A stretch of DNA of 64,000 nt, from NCBI RefSeq assembly GCF_021495345.1, contig NZ_CP099397.1, forward strand, positions 1,612,001-1,676,000, written 5' to 3'. Both the position numbers and the translations under genes were made by a program. The notes below the pieces were generated by a model, which had not been told where the DNA came from, searched no databases, and saw only the letters and a list, made by a program, of their open reading frames with translations. The DNA is from Pseudomonas hydrolytica (GTDB lineage: Bacteria; Pseudomonadota; Gammaproteobacteria; Pseudomonadales; Pseudomonadaceae). Of this stretch, positions 45,262-53,792 are shown piece by piece (position 1 is the first letter of the stretch; the number at the start of each line of letters is the position of its first letter).

Positions 45262-45978
45262 TCAGTCGCGGCGGCCCTCGACCGGCTTGCCTTCGACCGT
45301 GCCTTCCTTGAGCATGATCTGGTATTCCTTGCCGTCCTTCTCCACCTGGTGCAGGCGCACCAGCAGGTGGCCCCAATCCTTGGCGAACCAGAGCACGGTC
45401 TTGCGCGCGCTCTGGGTGGGATCGCGCACGCGTTCCACCTTGATCGCGTCGATCAGGCCGGCCTTGGTGCGCACCACTTCTTCGCCAAGCACGCGGAAGT
45501 CGTAGGTTTCGATCTCGTCACCGTCCACCACCTGGTAGCTCACGCTTTTCTTGCCGGCAGCCACATCCTGCTGCAGGGCGAGCTGGTAGGTGGACTTGTC
45601 CAGCAGGCCGCGGTTGAGCGGGAAGCGCACCGCATCGCCACGGTCGTTGCCGATTACCTGCTTCTGCTCCCAGTCGAAGTCCTGCTCGACCTTCTTGCCC
45701 TTGCCCAGGCCGCTGCGGTTCAGCCGATAGGTCAGGGGCAGCAGGGCGCCGTTGTCGACGCGAAAGGTACTTTCCTCGCTGAGGCTGGCCACCAGCATCG
45801 AGGCCTGGAAGCTGAGGGTCCAGCGACCGTCGTCGGTGCGCTTGAGGCTGCGCTCGGCGCTGCCGCTGACCGGCAGTTGCTTCCAGTCCGCGGTATAGCT
45901 GGCGGAGAACGGATGCAGTTCGCTGGCAAGGGCGGGCAGGCTGAACAGGGTCAGGGCGAACAGCAGGGCACGACGCAT
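45262..45978 (-). CDS. DUF3108 secreted protein
   Basis: A 238-residue protein with a signal peptide (MRRALLFALTLFSLPALA, cleavage before SELHPF), hence periplasmic or envelope-associated. The mature region is beta-rich with repeated WTLSFQASML-type strands, and SYTADWKQLPVSGSAERSL and VRFPLNRGLLDKSTYQLAL resemble DUF3108. Function unknown. Eight bases separate it from purN, so purM-purN-DUF3108 form one operon. Confidence 0.85.
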   Translation of the reverse strand: MRRALLFALTLFSLPALASELHPFSASYTADWKQLPVSGSAERSLKRTDDGRWTLSFQASMLVASLSEESTFRVDNGALLPLTYRLNRSGLGKGKKVEQDFDWEQKQVIGNDRGDAVRFPLNRGLLDKSTYQLALQQDVAAGKKSVSYQVVDGDEIETYDFRVLGEEVVRTKAGLIDAIKVERVRDPTQSARKTVLWFAKDWGHLLVRLHQVEKDGKEYQIMLKEGTVEGKPVEGRRD

Positions 45979-45986
45979 AGAGTCTC

Positions 45987-46631
45987 CTAGGTTCGAATCA
46001 GGTGGCCGCTGGCAGGCAGCGGCTCGCCATCCAGCATTGCGCCTTGGGCGCCAAGACGCAAGCGGCCTTCGGCAAACCAGCGTACGGCCAGCGGGTAGAT
46101 CTGGTGCTCCTGCTGATGCACGCGGCGCGCCAGGCTGTCGGCCGTATCGTCCGGGGCCACTGGCAGCACAGCCTGTACGACCAGAGGGCCACCATCGAGT
46201 TCCTCGGTGACGAAGTGCACGCTGCAGCCATGCTCGGCGTCGCCGGCGTCCAGCGCTCGCTGATGGGTATGCAGCCCCTTGTATCGGGGCAGCAGCGAGG
46301 GGTGGATGTTGAGCAGGCGGCCGCTGTAGTGCTGGACGAAGCCCGGCGTGAGGATGCGCATGAAACCGGCCAGCACCACTAGGTCGGGCTGGTGGGCGTC
46401 GATGGCTTGCATCATGGCGGCGTCGAAGGCCTCGCGGCCGTCGAACTGCTTGTGATCCAGCACTTCGGTGGCGATGCCGGCGTTCTGCGCGCGCACCAGA
46501 CCGTAGGCATCGGCGCGGTTGGAGATCACCGCGGCGATGCGAGCCGGATTGTCGCCTTGAGCGGCGCTGTCGATCAGCGCCTGCAGGTTGCTGCCTGAAC
46601 CGGAGATCAGGACGACGACATTGCAGGGCAT
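45987..46631 (-). CDS. purN: phosphoribosylglycinamide formyltransferase
   Basis: PurN transfers the formyl group from 10-formyl-tetrahydrofolate to GAR, the third step of purine synthesis. The 214-residue protein has VVLISGSGSNLQALID, the catalytic region LAGFMRILTPGFV and NIHPSLLPRYKGLHTH, and FVTEELDGGPLVVQA containing the catalytic Asp. Its ATG overlaps the purM stop (TGATG). Confidence 0.96.
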   Translation of the reverse strand: MPCNVVVLISGSGSNLQALIDSAAQGDNPARIAAVISNRADAYGLVRAQNAGIATEVLDHKQFDGREAFDAAMMQAIDAHQPDLVVLAGFMRILTPGFVQHYSGRLLNIHPSLLPRYKGLHTHQRALDAGDAEHGCSVHFVTEELDGGPLVVQAVLPVAPDDTADSLARRVHQQEHQIYPLAVRWFAEGRLRLGAQGAMLDGEPLPASGHLIRT

Positions 46632-47689
46632 CAGTGGGTTTTCAGGTTGTTCAGCTGAACCTGGGCGGCGCCTTCTGCCGCTTCGGCGATCTGGCCGATG
46701 ACCCAGGGCGACTCGCCGCTGGCGCGCAGGCTGGCCAGCGCTGCTTCGACCTGATCCTGGGCGACGCAGATGACCATGCCGACGCCGCAGTTGAGCACGC
46801 GATGCATCTCGTGCTCGTCGACGTTACCTTTCTCCTGCAGCCAGTCGAACACCGCCGGACGATTCCAGCTGGCCACGTCGATCACCGCCTGGGCGCCTTG
46901 CGGCAGTACGCGCGGGATGTTGTCCAGCAGACCGCCGCCGGTGATGTGGGCCATGGCCTTGACCGCGCCGGTGTCCTTGATCAGCTGGAGCAGCGGCTTG
47001 ACGTAGATGCGCGTCGGCGCCATCAGCAGATCGGCCAGGGCCTTGCCGCCGAGCTGCACCTGTTCGATGTCGGCACCGGAGACTTCGATGATCTTGCGGA
47101 TCAGCGAATAGCCATTGGAGTGCGGGCCGGAGGAGGGCAGAGCGATCAGCGCGTCGCCGGTGGCAACTTTCGAGCCGTCGATGATCTCGCTCTTCTCCAC
47201 CACGCCGACGCAGAAGCCGGCCAGGTCGTAGTCTTCACCCTCGTACATGCCCGGCATCTCGGCGGTTTCGCCACCGACCAGGGAGCAGCCAGCCAGCTCG
47301 CAGCCGGCGCCGATGCCGGTGACCACGGTGGCGGCCACATCGACGTTGAGCTTGCCGGTGGCGTAGTAGTCGAGGAAGAACAGCGGCTCGGCGCCGCAGA
47401 CCACCAGGTCGTTGACGCACATGGCGACCAGATCCTGGCCGATGCTGTCGTGCTTGTTCAGGTTCAGCGCCAGGCGCAGCTTGGTGCCGACGCCGTCGGT
47501 GCCGGACACCAGCACCGGCTGCTTGTAGCCGGCCGGAATCTCGCAGAGGGCGCCGAAGCCGCCCAGGCCACCCATGACCTCAGGACGGGCAGTGCGCTTG
47601 GCCACGCCTTTGATGCGTTCGACCAGGGCCTCGCCGGCATCGATGTCGACGCCTGCGTCCTTGTAGCTGATGGAGGGTTGCTTGCTCAT
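46631..47689 (-). CDS. purM: phosphoribosylformylglycinamidine cyclo-ligase
   Basis: PurM closes the imidazole ring (FGAM to AIR) using ATP. The 352-residue protein begins [20 protein letters not shown] and has [49 protein letters not shown] and [16 protein letters not shown]. The ATG at 47689 is the family start, and the in-frame extension to 47896 covers the promoter. It heads purM-purN-DUF3108 and is divergent from the DUF2066 gene. Confidence 0.96.
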   Translation of the reverse strand: MSKQPSISYKDAGVDIDAGEALVERIKGVAKRTARPEVMGGLGGFGALCEIPAGYKQPVLVSGTDGVGTKLRLALNLNKHDSIGQDLVAMCVNDLVVCGAEPLFFLDYYATGKLNVDVAATVVTGIGAGCELAGCSLVGGETAEMPGMYEGEDYDLAGFCVGVVEKSEIIDGSKVATGDALIALPSSGPHSNGYSLIRKIIEVSGADIEQVQLGGKALADLLMAPTRIYVKPLLQLIKDTGAVKAMAHITGGGLLDNIPRVLPQGAQAVIDVASWNRPAVFDWLQEKGNVDEHEMHRVLNCGVGMVICVAQDQVEAALASLRASGESPWVIGQIAEAAEGAAQVQLNNLKTH

Positions 47690-47946
47690 AGATCCGGGCC
47701 TTTGAAAGGAGTTCGTGTAGGCGCCGACGTGGCGCAGGCCCAACAGGGGAGCCCGGCGCGCGTACCGGCTGGCGAAGGCGCGCGATTTTATCAGGCTTGC
47801 CCGGTAGCGGCCACTCGCGTGCATGCGCTTCGTCGCGGGCAGCGGCTCAGGTTGCCGGGGCAGGAGTGGCTGTTTAAGGTATACGCCTTTGCGCACGCCG
47901 ATAGCTGCCTGTCAGGTGTGCCGCCATTCCTTTGCGAGAGCCCGCC

Positions 47947-48987
47947 ATGCGCCTGTGTGTCCGCCTGATGTTCTTCTGTCTGTCGCTGCTGAGCCTGCCG
48001 GCTCTGGCTGCGCCGGTTGCCGGCCTGTATCAGGTGCGCGAGGCGGTGGCCGATCAACAGCCGGAGAGCCGCGACGCCGCCATGCAGAAGGCCCTGCAGA
48101 CGCTGGTGCAACGCCTCACCGGGGATGCCAAGGCGGCCCAGAGCAGTGCGCTGGAGAGCCTGCGCAAGGACCCGCAGCAGATCGTCAGCCAGTACGGCTA
48201 TGAGGATGACGTGCTGGTGGTGGAGTTCGACCCGGCCAGCACCGATCGCCAACTGCGTCAGGCTGGCCTGGCGCTGTGGGGAGCCAACCGTCCGGCGATC
48301 CTGGCCTGGTGGCTCACCGAGTCGCCCGAAGGCGCGCAATTGGTGGGCGAGAGCCAGAGCGCTGCCGCTGTCCTGCGTAGCGCAGCCCAGCACCGCGGCC
48401 TGCCGTTGCGCCTGCCGCTGGCGGATCTCAGCGAGCAACTGCTGGGCACCGCGGACGTGCTGCTGGCCAACGATCCGCAGGCGCTGCGTGAGGCCTCCGA
48501 GCGTTATGCCGCCGATGCGCTGCTGGCGGTACAGGCCAGCGAGTCGGGCGGCAACTGGCAGGCGACCTGGCGCCTGTGGCTGGGCGAAGAGCGTGAGCAG
48601 GGCAAGGCCGAGGCGGCCGACCAGGCCGCGCTGGCCGATGCCGTGATGCTGGCGGTGAACGAGCGCCTGGCGCCGCGTTTTCTGGTCAAGCCGGGGGCGG
48701 CGCAGAGCCTGACCCTGGTGATCGAAGGGGCCGACCTGAGCCGTTTTGCCGCGCTGGAGCGTCTGCTCGAACCCTTTGCCGCACGTTTGCAGGAGATCGA
48801 TGGCCAGCGTCTGACCTATCAGGTCAATGCCAGCCCGGAGCAACTGCGGGCGCAACTGGCCCTGGGGCAGTTGCAGGAAGTCGATGAGCCGCTGGATGCC
48901 GGCGAGTCGCTGGAGAATGCCGATGAGGCCGGTGCACCAGCGCCGCAGGTGAAGCCGCGCACCAATCAGCTGCGCTTCCGCTGGTAA
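47947..48987 (+). CDS. DUF2066 secreted protein
   Basis: A 346-residue protein with a signal peptide (MRLCVRLMFFCLSLLSLPAL, cleavage after ALAA). The body has the DUF2066 features VREAVADQQPESRDAAMQKA, LVQRLTGDAKA, YGYEDDVLVVEFD and RPAILAWWLTE. In Pseudomonas it is regularly found between purM and perM/hda. Function unknown, probably periplasmic. ATG 47947 is preferred over 47932. Confidence 0.86.
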   Translation: MRLCVRLMFFCLSLLSLPALAAPVAGLYQVREAVADQQPESRDAAMQKALQTLVQRLTGDAKAAQSSALESLRKDPQQIVSQYGYEDDVLVVEFDPASTDRQLRQAGLALWGANRPAILAWWLTESPEGAQLVGESQSAAAVLRSAAQHRGLPLRLPLADLSEQLLGTADVLLANDPQALREASERYAADALLAVQASESGGNWQATWRLWLGEEREQGKAEAADQAALADAVMLAVNERLAPRFLVKPGAAQSLTLVIEGADLSRFAALERLLEPFAARLQEIDGQRLTYQVNASPEQLRAQLALGQLQEVDEPLDAGESLENADEAGAPAPQVKPRTNQLRFRW

Positions 48988-49068
48988 ACTGCGCCCCGGG
49001 GCGGGCCTTGCCGCCCCAGTCCGTTTCGCGGCGCCGGTAGGGGGCCGTGGCTCATCGAGGATCCGAGC

Positions 49069-50139
49069 ATGACCGATTCCAACCGCTGGCTATGGATGGC
49101 TGGGCTGTTTCTGCTCGGCTGGCTGCTGTATCTGCTGCACCCGATTCTTTCTCCCTTTCTGATCGGCATTCTGCTGGCCTACCTGGGCGATCCGCTGGTC
49201 GATCGCCTCGAGCGGCATCGCCTGTCGCGCACCGGCGGGGTGGTGCTGGTGTTCACCCTGTTCGCCCTGGTGCTGCTGATCATGTTGCTGGTGCTGGTGC
49301 CCATGCTGGGCCGGCAGCTGGTGCGCTTGTATCAGCTGGCGCCGGAAATGCTCGACTGGCTGCAGGGTACCGCCTTGCCCTGGTCGCAATCGCATCTGGG
49401 GCTGCAGAACGATCTGCTGCAGGTCGATCAGCTCAAGCAGGTGTTCTCCGACAACATTGGCAAGACCACCGACGTGCTCAGGGCGGTGCTGGCCCAGGCG
49501 ACCTCCTCGGGCCTGGCGCTGCTGGCCTGGCTGGGCAATCTGCTGCTGATTCCGGTAGTCAGCTTCTACCTGATGCGCGACTGGGATGTGCTGGTCGAGC
49601 GCGTTCGCCGTCTGTTGCCGCGTCAGCGGGAGGCGCTGGTGGTCAAGCTGGCTGGCGAGTGCCACGAGGTGCTTGGTGCCTTCCTGCGCGGGCAACTGCT
49701 GGTGATGCTGGCGCTGAGCATCATCTACTCCGCCGGGTTGATGCTGGTCGGGCTCGAGCTGGGCCTGCTGATCGGCGTGCTGGCTGGCCTGGCCAGCATC
49801 GTGCCCTATATGGGCTTTATCGTCGGCATCGGTGCGGCGCTGACCGCCGCGCTGTTCCAGTTCGGCCTCGACCCTTATCCGCTGCTGGGCATCGGCGTGG
49901 TGTTCATGATCGGCCAGATGCTCGAAGGCATGCTGCTGACCCCGCTGCTGGTGGGCGATCGCATTGGCCTGCACCCGGTCGCGGTGATCTTCGCCATCCT
50001 CGCCGGTGGCCAGCTGTTCGGCTTCACCGGCGTGCTGCTGGCCTTGCCGGTGGCGGCGGTGATCATGGTTTTGCTGCGTCATGCCCATGATTTATATAAA
50101 CTTTCCGGCCTTTACGGTGAATCGCCCGCAAGCGATTGA
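49069..50139 (+). CDS. perM: AI-2E family transporter (PerM-like) with prophage-encoded C-terminus
   Basis: A 356-residue inner-membrane protein of the UPF0118/AI-2E exporter family: about seven or eight helices, LAYLGDPLVDRLERHRLSRT after the first pair, the central amphipathic region, and the signature SIVPYMGFIVGIGAAL. GAGG precedes the ATG. Codons up to ...LYKLSGLYG are host sequence covering the phage att core. The last residues ESPASD and the stop are phage DNA. The right junction shows that the uninterrupted gene would end GETSGSDEPLA with its TGA overlapping the hda ATG. Transport substrate unknown. Confidence 0.92.
   Translation: MTDSNRWLWMAGLFLLGWLLYLLHPILSPFLIGILLAYLGDPLVDRLERHRLSRTGGVVLVFTLFALVLLIMLLVLVPMLGRQLVRLYQLAPEMLDWLQGTALPWSQSHLGLQNDLLQVDQLKQVFSDNIGKTTDVLRAVLAQATSSGLALLAWLGNLLLIPVVSFYLMRDWDVLVERVRRLLPRQREALVVKLAGECHEVLGAFLRGQLLVMLALSIIYSAGLMLVGLELGLLIGVLAGLASIVPYMGFIVGIGAALTAALFQFGLDPYPLLGIGVVFMIGQMLEGMLLTPLLVGDRIGLHPVAVIFAILAGGQLFGFTGVLLALPVAAVIMVLLRHAHDLYKLSGLYGESPASD
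50094..50117. repeat. attL core (24 bp)
   Basis: ATATAAACTTTCCGGCCTTT plus ACGG, identical to 59645-59668. It encodes the perM residues YKLSGLYG on the plus strand and contains the integrase stop codon TAA (50112-50114) on the minus strand. Confidence 0.95.
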
Positions 50140-51170
50140 TTTATATGGTGTTCTCCCGTGGTCGCTACTGGGAGTGTCGATGAAGTGTCGAAACCATCCA
50201 AGGGATTGAAGCGAACCGCATCACGCAAGTGAGAGGGCGACAGGTGTGCATAGCGCATGGTCATGGTCAGCGACGAATGCCCCAGAATCTCTTTTAGCGT
50301 CAGGATGCCACCGCCGTTCATAATGAAGTGACTGGCGAACGTATGCCGTAGTACGTGGCTTGCTTGCCCCCTAGGCAGCCTGATACCGCTGGCCTTAAGC
50401 GCTATGCGAAAGGCGCGCATACAGCAGGTAAAGCGGCCGTATTTGTCGAAGTGGGCAGTCAGGCGTTTCGCTAGGTCCGAGCTAACCGGAACAGTGCGAA
50501 CACGCTTGGACTTGGTATTCACGAACGTCACCGTATCGTTCCTTACCAATTCAGGTCTCAAGCCCTCAGCCTCTGACCATCGAGCACCCGTTGCAAGGCA
50601 TAGTTCAGCCACCAGCCGAACGCTGCTGGACCGGCTTTTATCAAGCGCTTCGATCAATTGAGGAATCTGCTTAGTCGAGAGATACGACAGTTGGGATTCC
50701 TGGAACTTGAGCGGCTTAAGCTTTGCGAGAGGGCTGGCATAGTCGATGTCACCCAAGCGATAAAGCTCATTGAAGACCGTCTTGAGATAGGACAGGCGAT
50801 TGTTAATCGATTTAGGCTTGGCGCCGCCTTCTAACTCACGGCGACGAAGATCTACCACAGCCGAACCGTTGAGCTTGCGTGCTATTGGATCGCGCAGACG
50901 CTTGGCCATGAGCTTGAGCACATTCATGCGACGCTTACCGCTGGTGATCGCATGGCCGTGCAGGTCATACCAGCGCTGAATCACCTCCGTCAGGTGGCGG
51001 TTATCCTTAGGCTTGGGATTCCAGTCGCGCGGCTGAATACACTCAGTACGGCATTTTGCTTCGAATCGCTGGGCCTCAGCCTTGGTCTTGAGCGTCTTGC
51101 GAAAGCGCTTGCCCTTGACTGGCTCTACATCGACTTTCCAGCGCCCATCTGGCAGTTGTTCGATAGCCAT
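50112..51170 (-). CDS. phage tyrosine integrase
   Basis: A 352-residue site-specific recombinase. The N-terminal arm-binding domain (MAIEQLPDGRWKVDVEPVKG) and a core-binding domain (about 55-150) precede the catalytic domain with Arg197 (CLATGARWSE), His272 and Arg275 (SHVLRHTFASHF), His298 (EILGHSSLT) and nucleophile Tyr307 (MTMRYAHLS). The ATG at 51170 overlaps the stop of the replication gene (TGATG), which fixes the start; the ORF continues upstream to 51284 only as a shadow. The 3' end runs into the att core and overlaps the perM tail by 28 bp in antisense. Confidence 0.95.
   Translation of the reverse strand: MAIEQLPDGRWKVDVEPVKGKRFRKTLKTKAEAQRFEAKCRTECIQPRDWNPKPKDNRHLTEVIQRWYDLHGHAITSGKRRMNVLKLMAKRLRDPIARKLNGSAVVDLRRRELEGGAKPKSINNRLSYLKTVFNELYRLGDIDYASPLAKLKPLKFQESQLSYLSTKQIPQLIEALDKSRSSSVRLVAELCLATGARWSEAEGLRPELVRNDTVTFVNTKSKRVRTVPVSSDLAKRLTAHFDKYGRFTCCMRAFRIALKASGIRLPRGQASHVLRHTFASHFIMNGGGILTLKEILGHSSLTMTMRYAHLSPSHLRDAVRFNPLDGFDTSSTLPVATTGEHHINQSLAGDSP
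50173..50193. promoter_or_regulatory. candidate integrase arm-type sites, left
   Basis: Two direct copies of AGTGTCGA at an 11-bp pitch, starting 56 bp inside the attL core. Nearly the same 21-bp block occurs at 59528-59548 on the other end. The pitch of one helical turn and the location beside both cores suggest binding sites for the integrase N-terminal domain. Confidence 0.55.
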
Positions 51171-52465
51171 CAGACGGCACGCCCCCACCGGACAATTCGC
51201 TCCTCGAGGCGTTCGGCAATCATTGCCCGTATATCCTGCCCAGTCATTCCCTTGTCGCGATAGTACGAGCGAATCAGCGGCCAAAAGGGCAGGCTCTTGA
51301 GCGCCTTATAGGTCTTTTTTGCATCGACGCCTTGCCTTGCGGCCAGCGTAATAGCGTTGCCAACGGTCAAGTCGATGTTCTTGCCGCTGAAGCCGGTAGC
51401 CGTCTTGTATTTGCGCTTGTACTCGGTCTTATCGACCAGGGAGGTGACACCCGTTTCAACACGAACGTCGTCGCGAATTAGCTGCCAGAACGCATCAAGC
51501 AGACCAGGACGAGCCAGCAGGCGGAAGTTAGTGAGGCCATAGCGCCAAAGCCCATCAAGGTGAGGGGCGAACTCAGCGAAAGTGCGCGTTTCAATGAGCT
51601 GGCCAGACTCCAGGGAGCAGCTACCCGCAGCGAACTGATTAACCACCGAATGGTGATAACGCAGCTCACAGCGCCATACCGGCTGTTCAGGATCGTAGTT
51701 GCCAGCATCATCAGCATCGAACGGATTGTCGCCACGACGCCAGACAGTTTCCCACCAATCCAACTTATCGATAGCCTTGGCCTGAAGCGTTTTGTTGTAC
51801 AGGCCTAGCTGGCAGGCGCCAGCAGAGCCGAACATATACGACTGACCACGACCATAGGTCGCTGACTTATCGGCCCATTCGAAACTGTTGATGCCGTCGA
51901 AACGACGGTGCGCAGTGGCCTTGCAGTGGAGGCGGGCGGTTATGTCGTCTGGAGGCGTCCACCCCTGAAAATCAAGCGCGAGGTGCACAGCGCATTGCTT
52001 AGGCTCAACTGCCGACATGCACTCATGGGCGAGGCGATCCATAACAGCTTGGAGTCGGTCGGGCTCATGCGCGTCAATAGCATGGGGTGACACTTCGATC
52101 TTGAGGTGAGGGCCAATCACATCGACCTTGCAGTTGAAATTCTTGATCAGCAGGATCAAGCCCAGGTCGGCATTTTGGAGCTTGAATTGATACCCCGAGT
52201 CGCGTCCGACGCGTGAAGCATGGAAGCGGTATCCCGCGAAATCGACCATGCCGGGCTTGTCACCGAACAGCGACAAGAAGTCAGGTCGCAGGAGACCAGC
52301 GTAAAGCTGGCGAACGGTATCGACGCCACAGCGAAGCAGGCGAACGCCCGACAAGTCGGTGAATCTGGCCAGATGCTGGTCGAAGAAGTGACGCCCCTTG
52401 GAGCTTTCCTCTACCTCACCGTTGGCGCCGAAGAAAACGCGAATTTGATCCTTAGCCCTAGACAC
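51170..52465 (-). CDS. phage rolling-circle replication initiation protein
   Basis: A 431-residue protein in the position of Pf gene PA0727, of the inovirus replication-initiator group (Phage_CRI/gene II-like). Segments resembling that family are CAVHLALDFQGWT near 158-170, CQLGLYNKTLQAKA near 218 and VWRCELRYHHSVV near 263. A definite HUH or nicking-Tyr motif could not be assigned by eye. The start is GTG at 52465 with AAGGGG six bases upstream. That ribosome site is part of a tandem GGTCAATA repeat. Coupled to the integrase by a one-base overlap. Confidence 0.85.
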   Translation of the reverse strand: MSRAKDQIRVFFGANGEVEESSKGRHFFDQHLARFTDLSGVRLLRCGVDTVRQLYAGLLRPDFLSLFGDKPGMVDFAGYRFHASRVGRDSGYQFKLQNADLGLILLIKNFNCKVDVIGPHLKIEVSPHAIDAHEPDRLQAVMDRLAHECMSAVEPKQCAVHLALDFQGWTPPDDITARLHCKATAHRRFDGINSFEWADKSATYGRGQSYMFGSAGACQLGLYNKTLQAKAIDKLDWWETVWRRGDNPFDADDAGNYDPEQPVWRCELRYHHSVVNQFAAGSCSLESGQLIETRTFAEFAPHLDGLWRYGLTNFRLLARPGLLDAFWQLIRDDVRVETGVTSLVDKTEYKRKYKTATGFSGKNIDLTVGNAITLAARQGVDAKKTYKALKSLPFWPLIRSYYRDKGMTGQDIRAMIAERLEERIVRWGRAV

Positions 52466-52633
52466 AAAACACCCCTTATTGACCTTTATTGACCGTTTTC
52501 ACTGTTCTTTTATTGACGTGCTACAGGGACGTCCCTGCGGTGCGCGTGGGTTGCTCCGGCGTTCTGGCTATGGCTCGCGATAGGTGTACGAGAGCCTTCG
52601 CCGTTCGGCCGACGTGGCAAGCCACGGCGGGCC
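52466..52633 (-). promoter_or_regulatory. leader of the replication gene with tandem GGTCAATAA repeats
   Basis: Three copies of TTATTGAC (plus strand) at 52476, 52486 and 52510; on the transcribed strand the first two read GGTCAATAAAGGTCAATAAG and overlap the ribosome binding site of the GTG start. A related AAGGTCAATTAAGGG lies in the leader of the ssDNA-binding protein gene. Candidate translational operator for the phage ssDNA-binding protein, by analogy with gene V repression of gene II in Ff phages. Confidence 0.4.
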
Positions 52634-53782
52634 TCACGGCTCCGGCTTAAAAGCTTGAACCGTCTGTTGAGGAACCTTGCCCCAGTTGTCCAGGGGCCAA
52701 GCGCGGGCGACGTATTGGACGTCACCCTTGCTAATCAAAATGCCGTAGTCGTGACGTTCGATAGCCCAGCCCAGGGAGGCAACATCCTTGCGCGTCATAC
52801 GCTCTTTAAGGCGATAGCTGCTATCCACGAAGTCGAGACGAAATTCAAAGGCGGGCTGGCCCGGCTCAGGCTTGATACGGTCCATAATGCCGGAGAGCCT
52901 TAGGTCGTATTGCTGCGCGTAACGGTCGAGATAGTCGATAGGAGCACGCTTGGTCTCAGCATGCTGCTGCGAGGTATCCGCCGCTTCATCCGCGCGGGAT
53001 TGCTGAGCAGACCGCGCAGGAGGCTGTTCTGGCGGCAGTTCAGCGGCCAAGGGCTCATCTGGCGGTGTGAAAAATCCGACTACGGTATAAATCGACCAGC
53101 CCAGGACAGCAGCGAAACAGGCAGCCCAGAGCTTGTGCTTAGTCTGGAACACCGAGAAACGACCATCCTTATAATTCTCAAGATTGGTAGTAGTGGCGCG
53201 GACCGAACTGTAAAGCTTGAAAAAGTCTTTATTGTACGGCTTTTTGCCATCGCTCATTTTGCGATACTTATTGCGACCAGTATTAGTAAACGACGCCCAG
53301 TGAAAGTGGTCGTCTTTGCCTTGCATATCCAACTTAGTGAAGCGCGTATAACGCTGGAGGCGCTTGCGCCAAGTAGCGTGAAGCTCAGCCAAGTCTTGAC
53401 CCATGATCAGCACATCTATGCCCAAGTGGCGATGTTCTGTAATGAACTTTGACCACTCAGCCGGCAAGGGCTGGCGATCAGGCGGCCAGTACTGGTTAAT
53501 TTCGTCCCATATCCAGAGGCAGTCAGGAAGCTGGCTTTGTAAAAAAGCCTCTTTAATCCACTTTACCTTTTGATCTTCATCAAGTTCATCAGGCGGAACA
53601 AGAGAAATAAGCAGCCGCTTGATAGTAGGCAAAGGTAGCGAGAGATAGTCACTAAAAGCCTCATAGTTGATGCCATGAATATTGGTAACAACTGTTCGGC
53701 CTGCATTAATTGAGTCAATTATGTGTTGCATAGCATCTGCGCTTTTGCCAGAGCCAGGCATGCCCTCATTACCGAAGATCAT
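52634..53782 (-). CDS. zot: Zot-like assembly ATPase (pI)
   Basis: The 382-residue inner-membrane ATPase drives virion assembly and extrusion. The N-terminal P-loop is FGNEGMPGSGKSADA (Walker A at 7-14), and Walker B is CLWIWDEINQYWP at 88-100. The Zot-domain segment IMGQDLAELHATWRKRLQRY follows. A single transmembrane helix at about 218-238 precedes a Pro/Gln-rich periplasmic linker and a folded C-terminus. AAGGGG lies just before the ATG. Named Zot for the family; toxin activity is not implied. Confidence 0.94.
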   Translation of the reverse strand: MIFGNEGMPGSGKSADAMQHIIDSINAGRTVVTNIHGINYEAFSDYLSLPLPTIKRLLISLVPPDELDEDQKVKWIKEAFLQSQLPDCLWIWDEINQYWPPDRQPLPAEWSKFITEHRHLGIDVLIMGQDLAELHATWRKRLQRYTRFTKLDMQGKDDHFHWASFTNTGRNKYRKMSDGKKPYNKDFFKLYSSVRATTTNLENYKDGRFSVFQTKHKLWAACFAAVLGWSIYTVVGFFTPPDEPLAAELPPEQPPARSAQQSRADEAADTSQQHAETKRAPIDYLDRYAQQYDLRLSGIMDRIKPEPGQPAFEFRLDFVDSSYRLKERMTRKDVASLGWAIERHDYGILISKGDVQYVARAWPLDNWGKVPQQTVQAFKPEP

Positions 53783-53792
53783 GATTAACCCC

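Noticed and set aside
50118..50145. Hairpin AATCGC-CCGCAA-GCGATT just inside attL as a strong terminator for perM or integrase
   Set aside because: Only six base pairs and no U-tract; its palindromy is a weak signal and it doubles as perM tail codons.
52634..53782. Zot as a true enterotoxin gene
   Set aside because: The family name is historical. The gene has the P-loop ATPase and membrane layout of an inovirus assembly protein in its normal phage context; nothing in the sequence indicates a toxin role.
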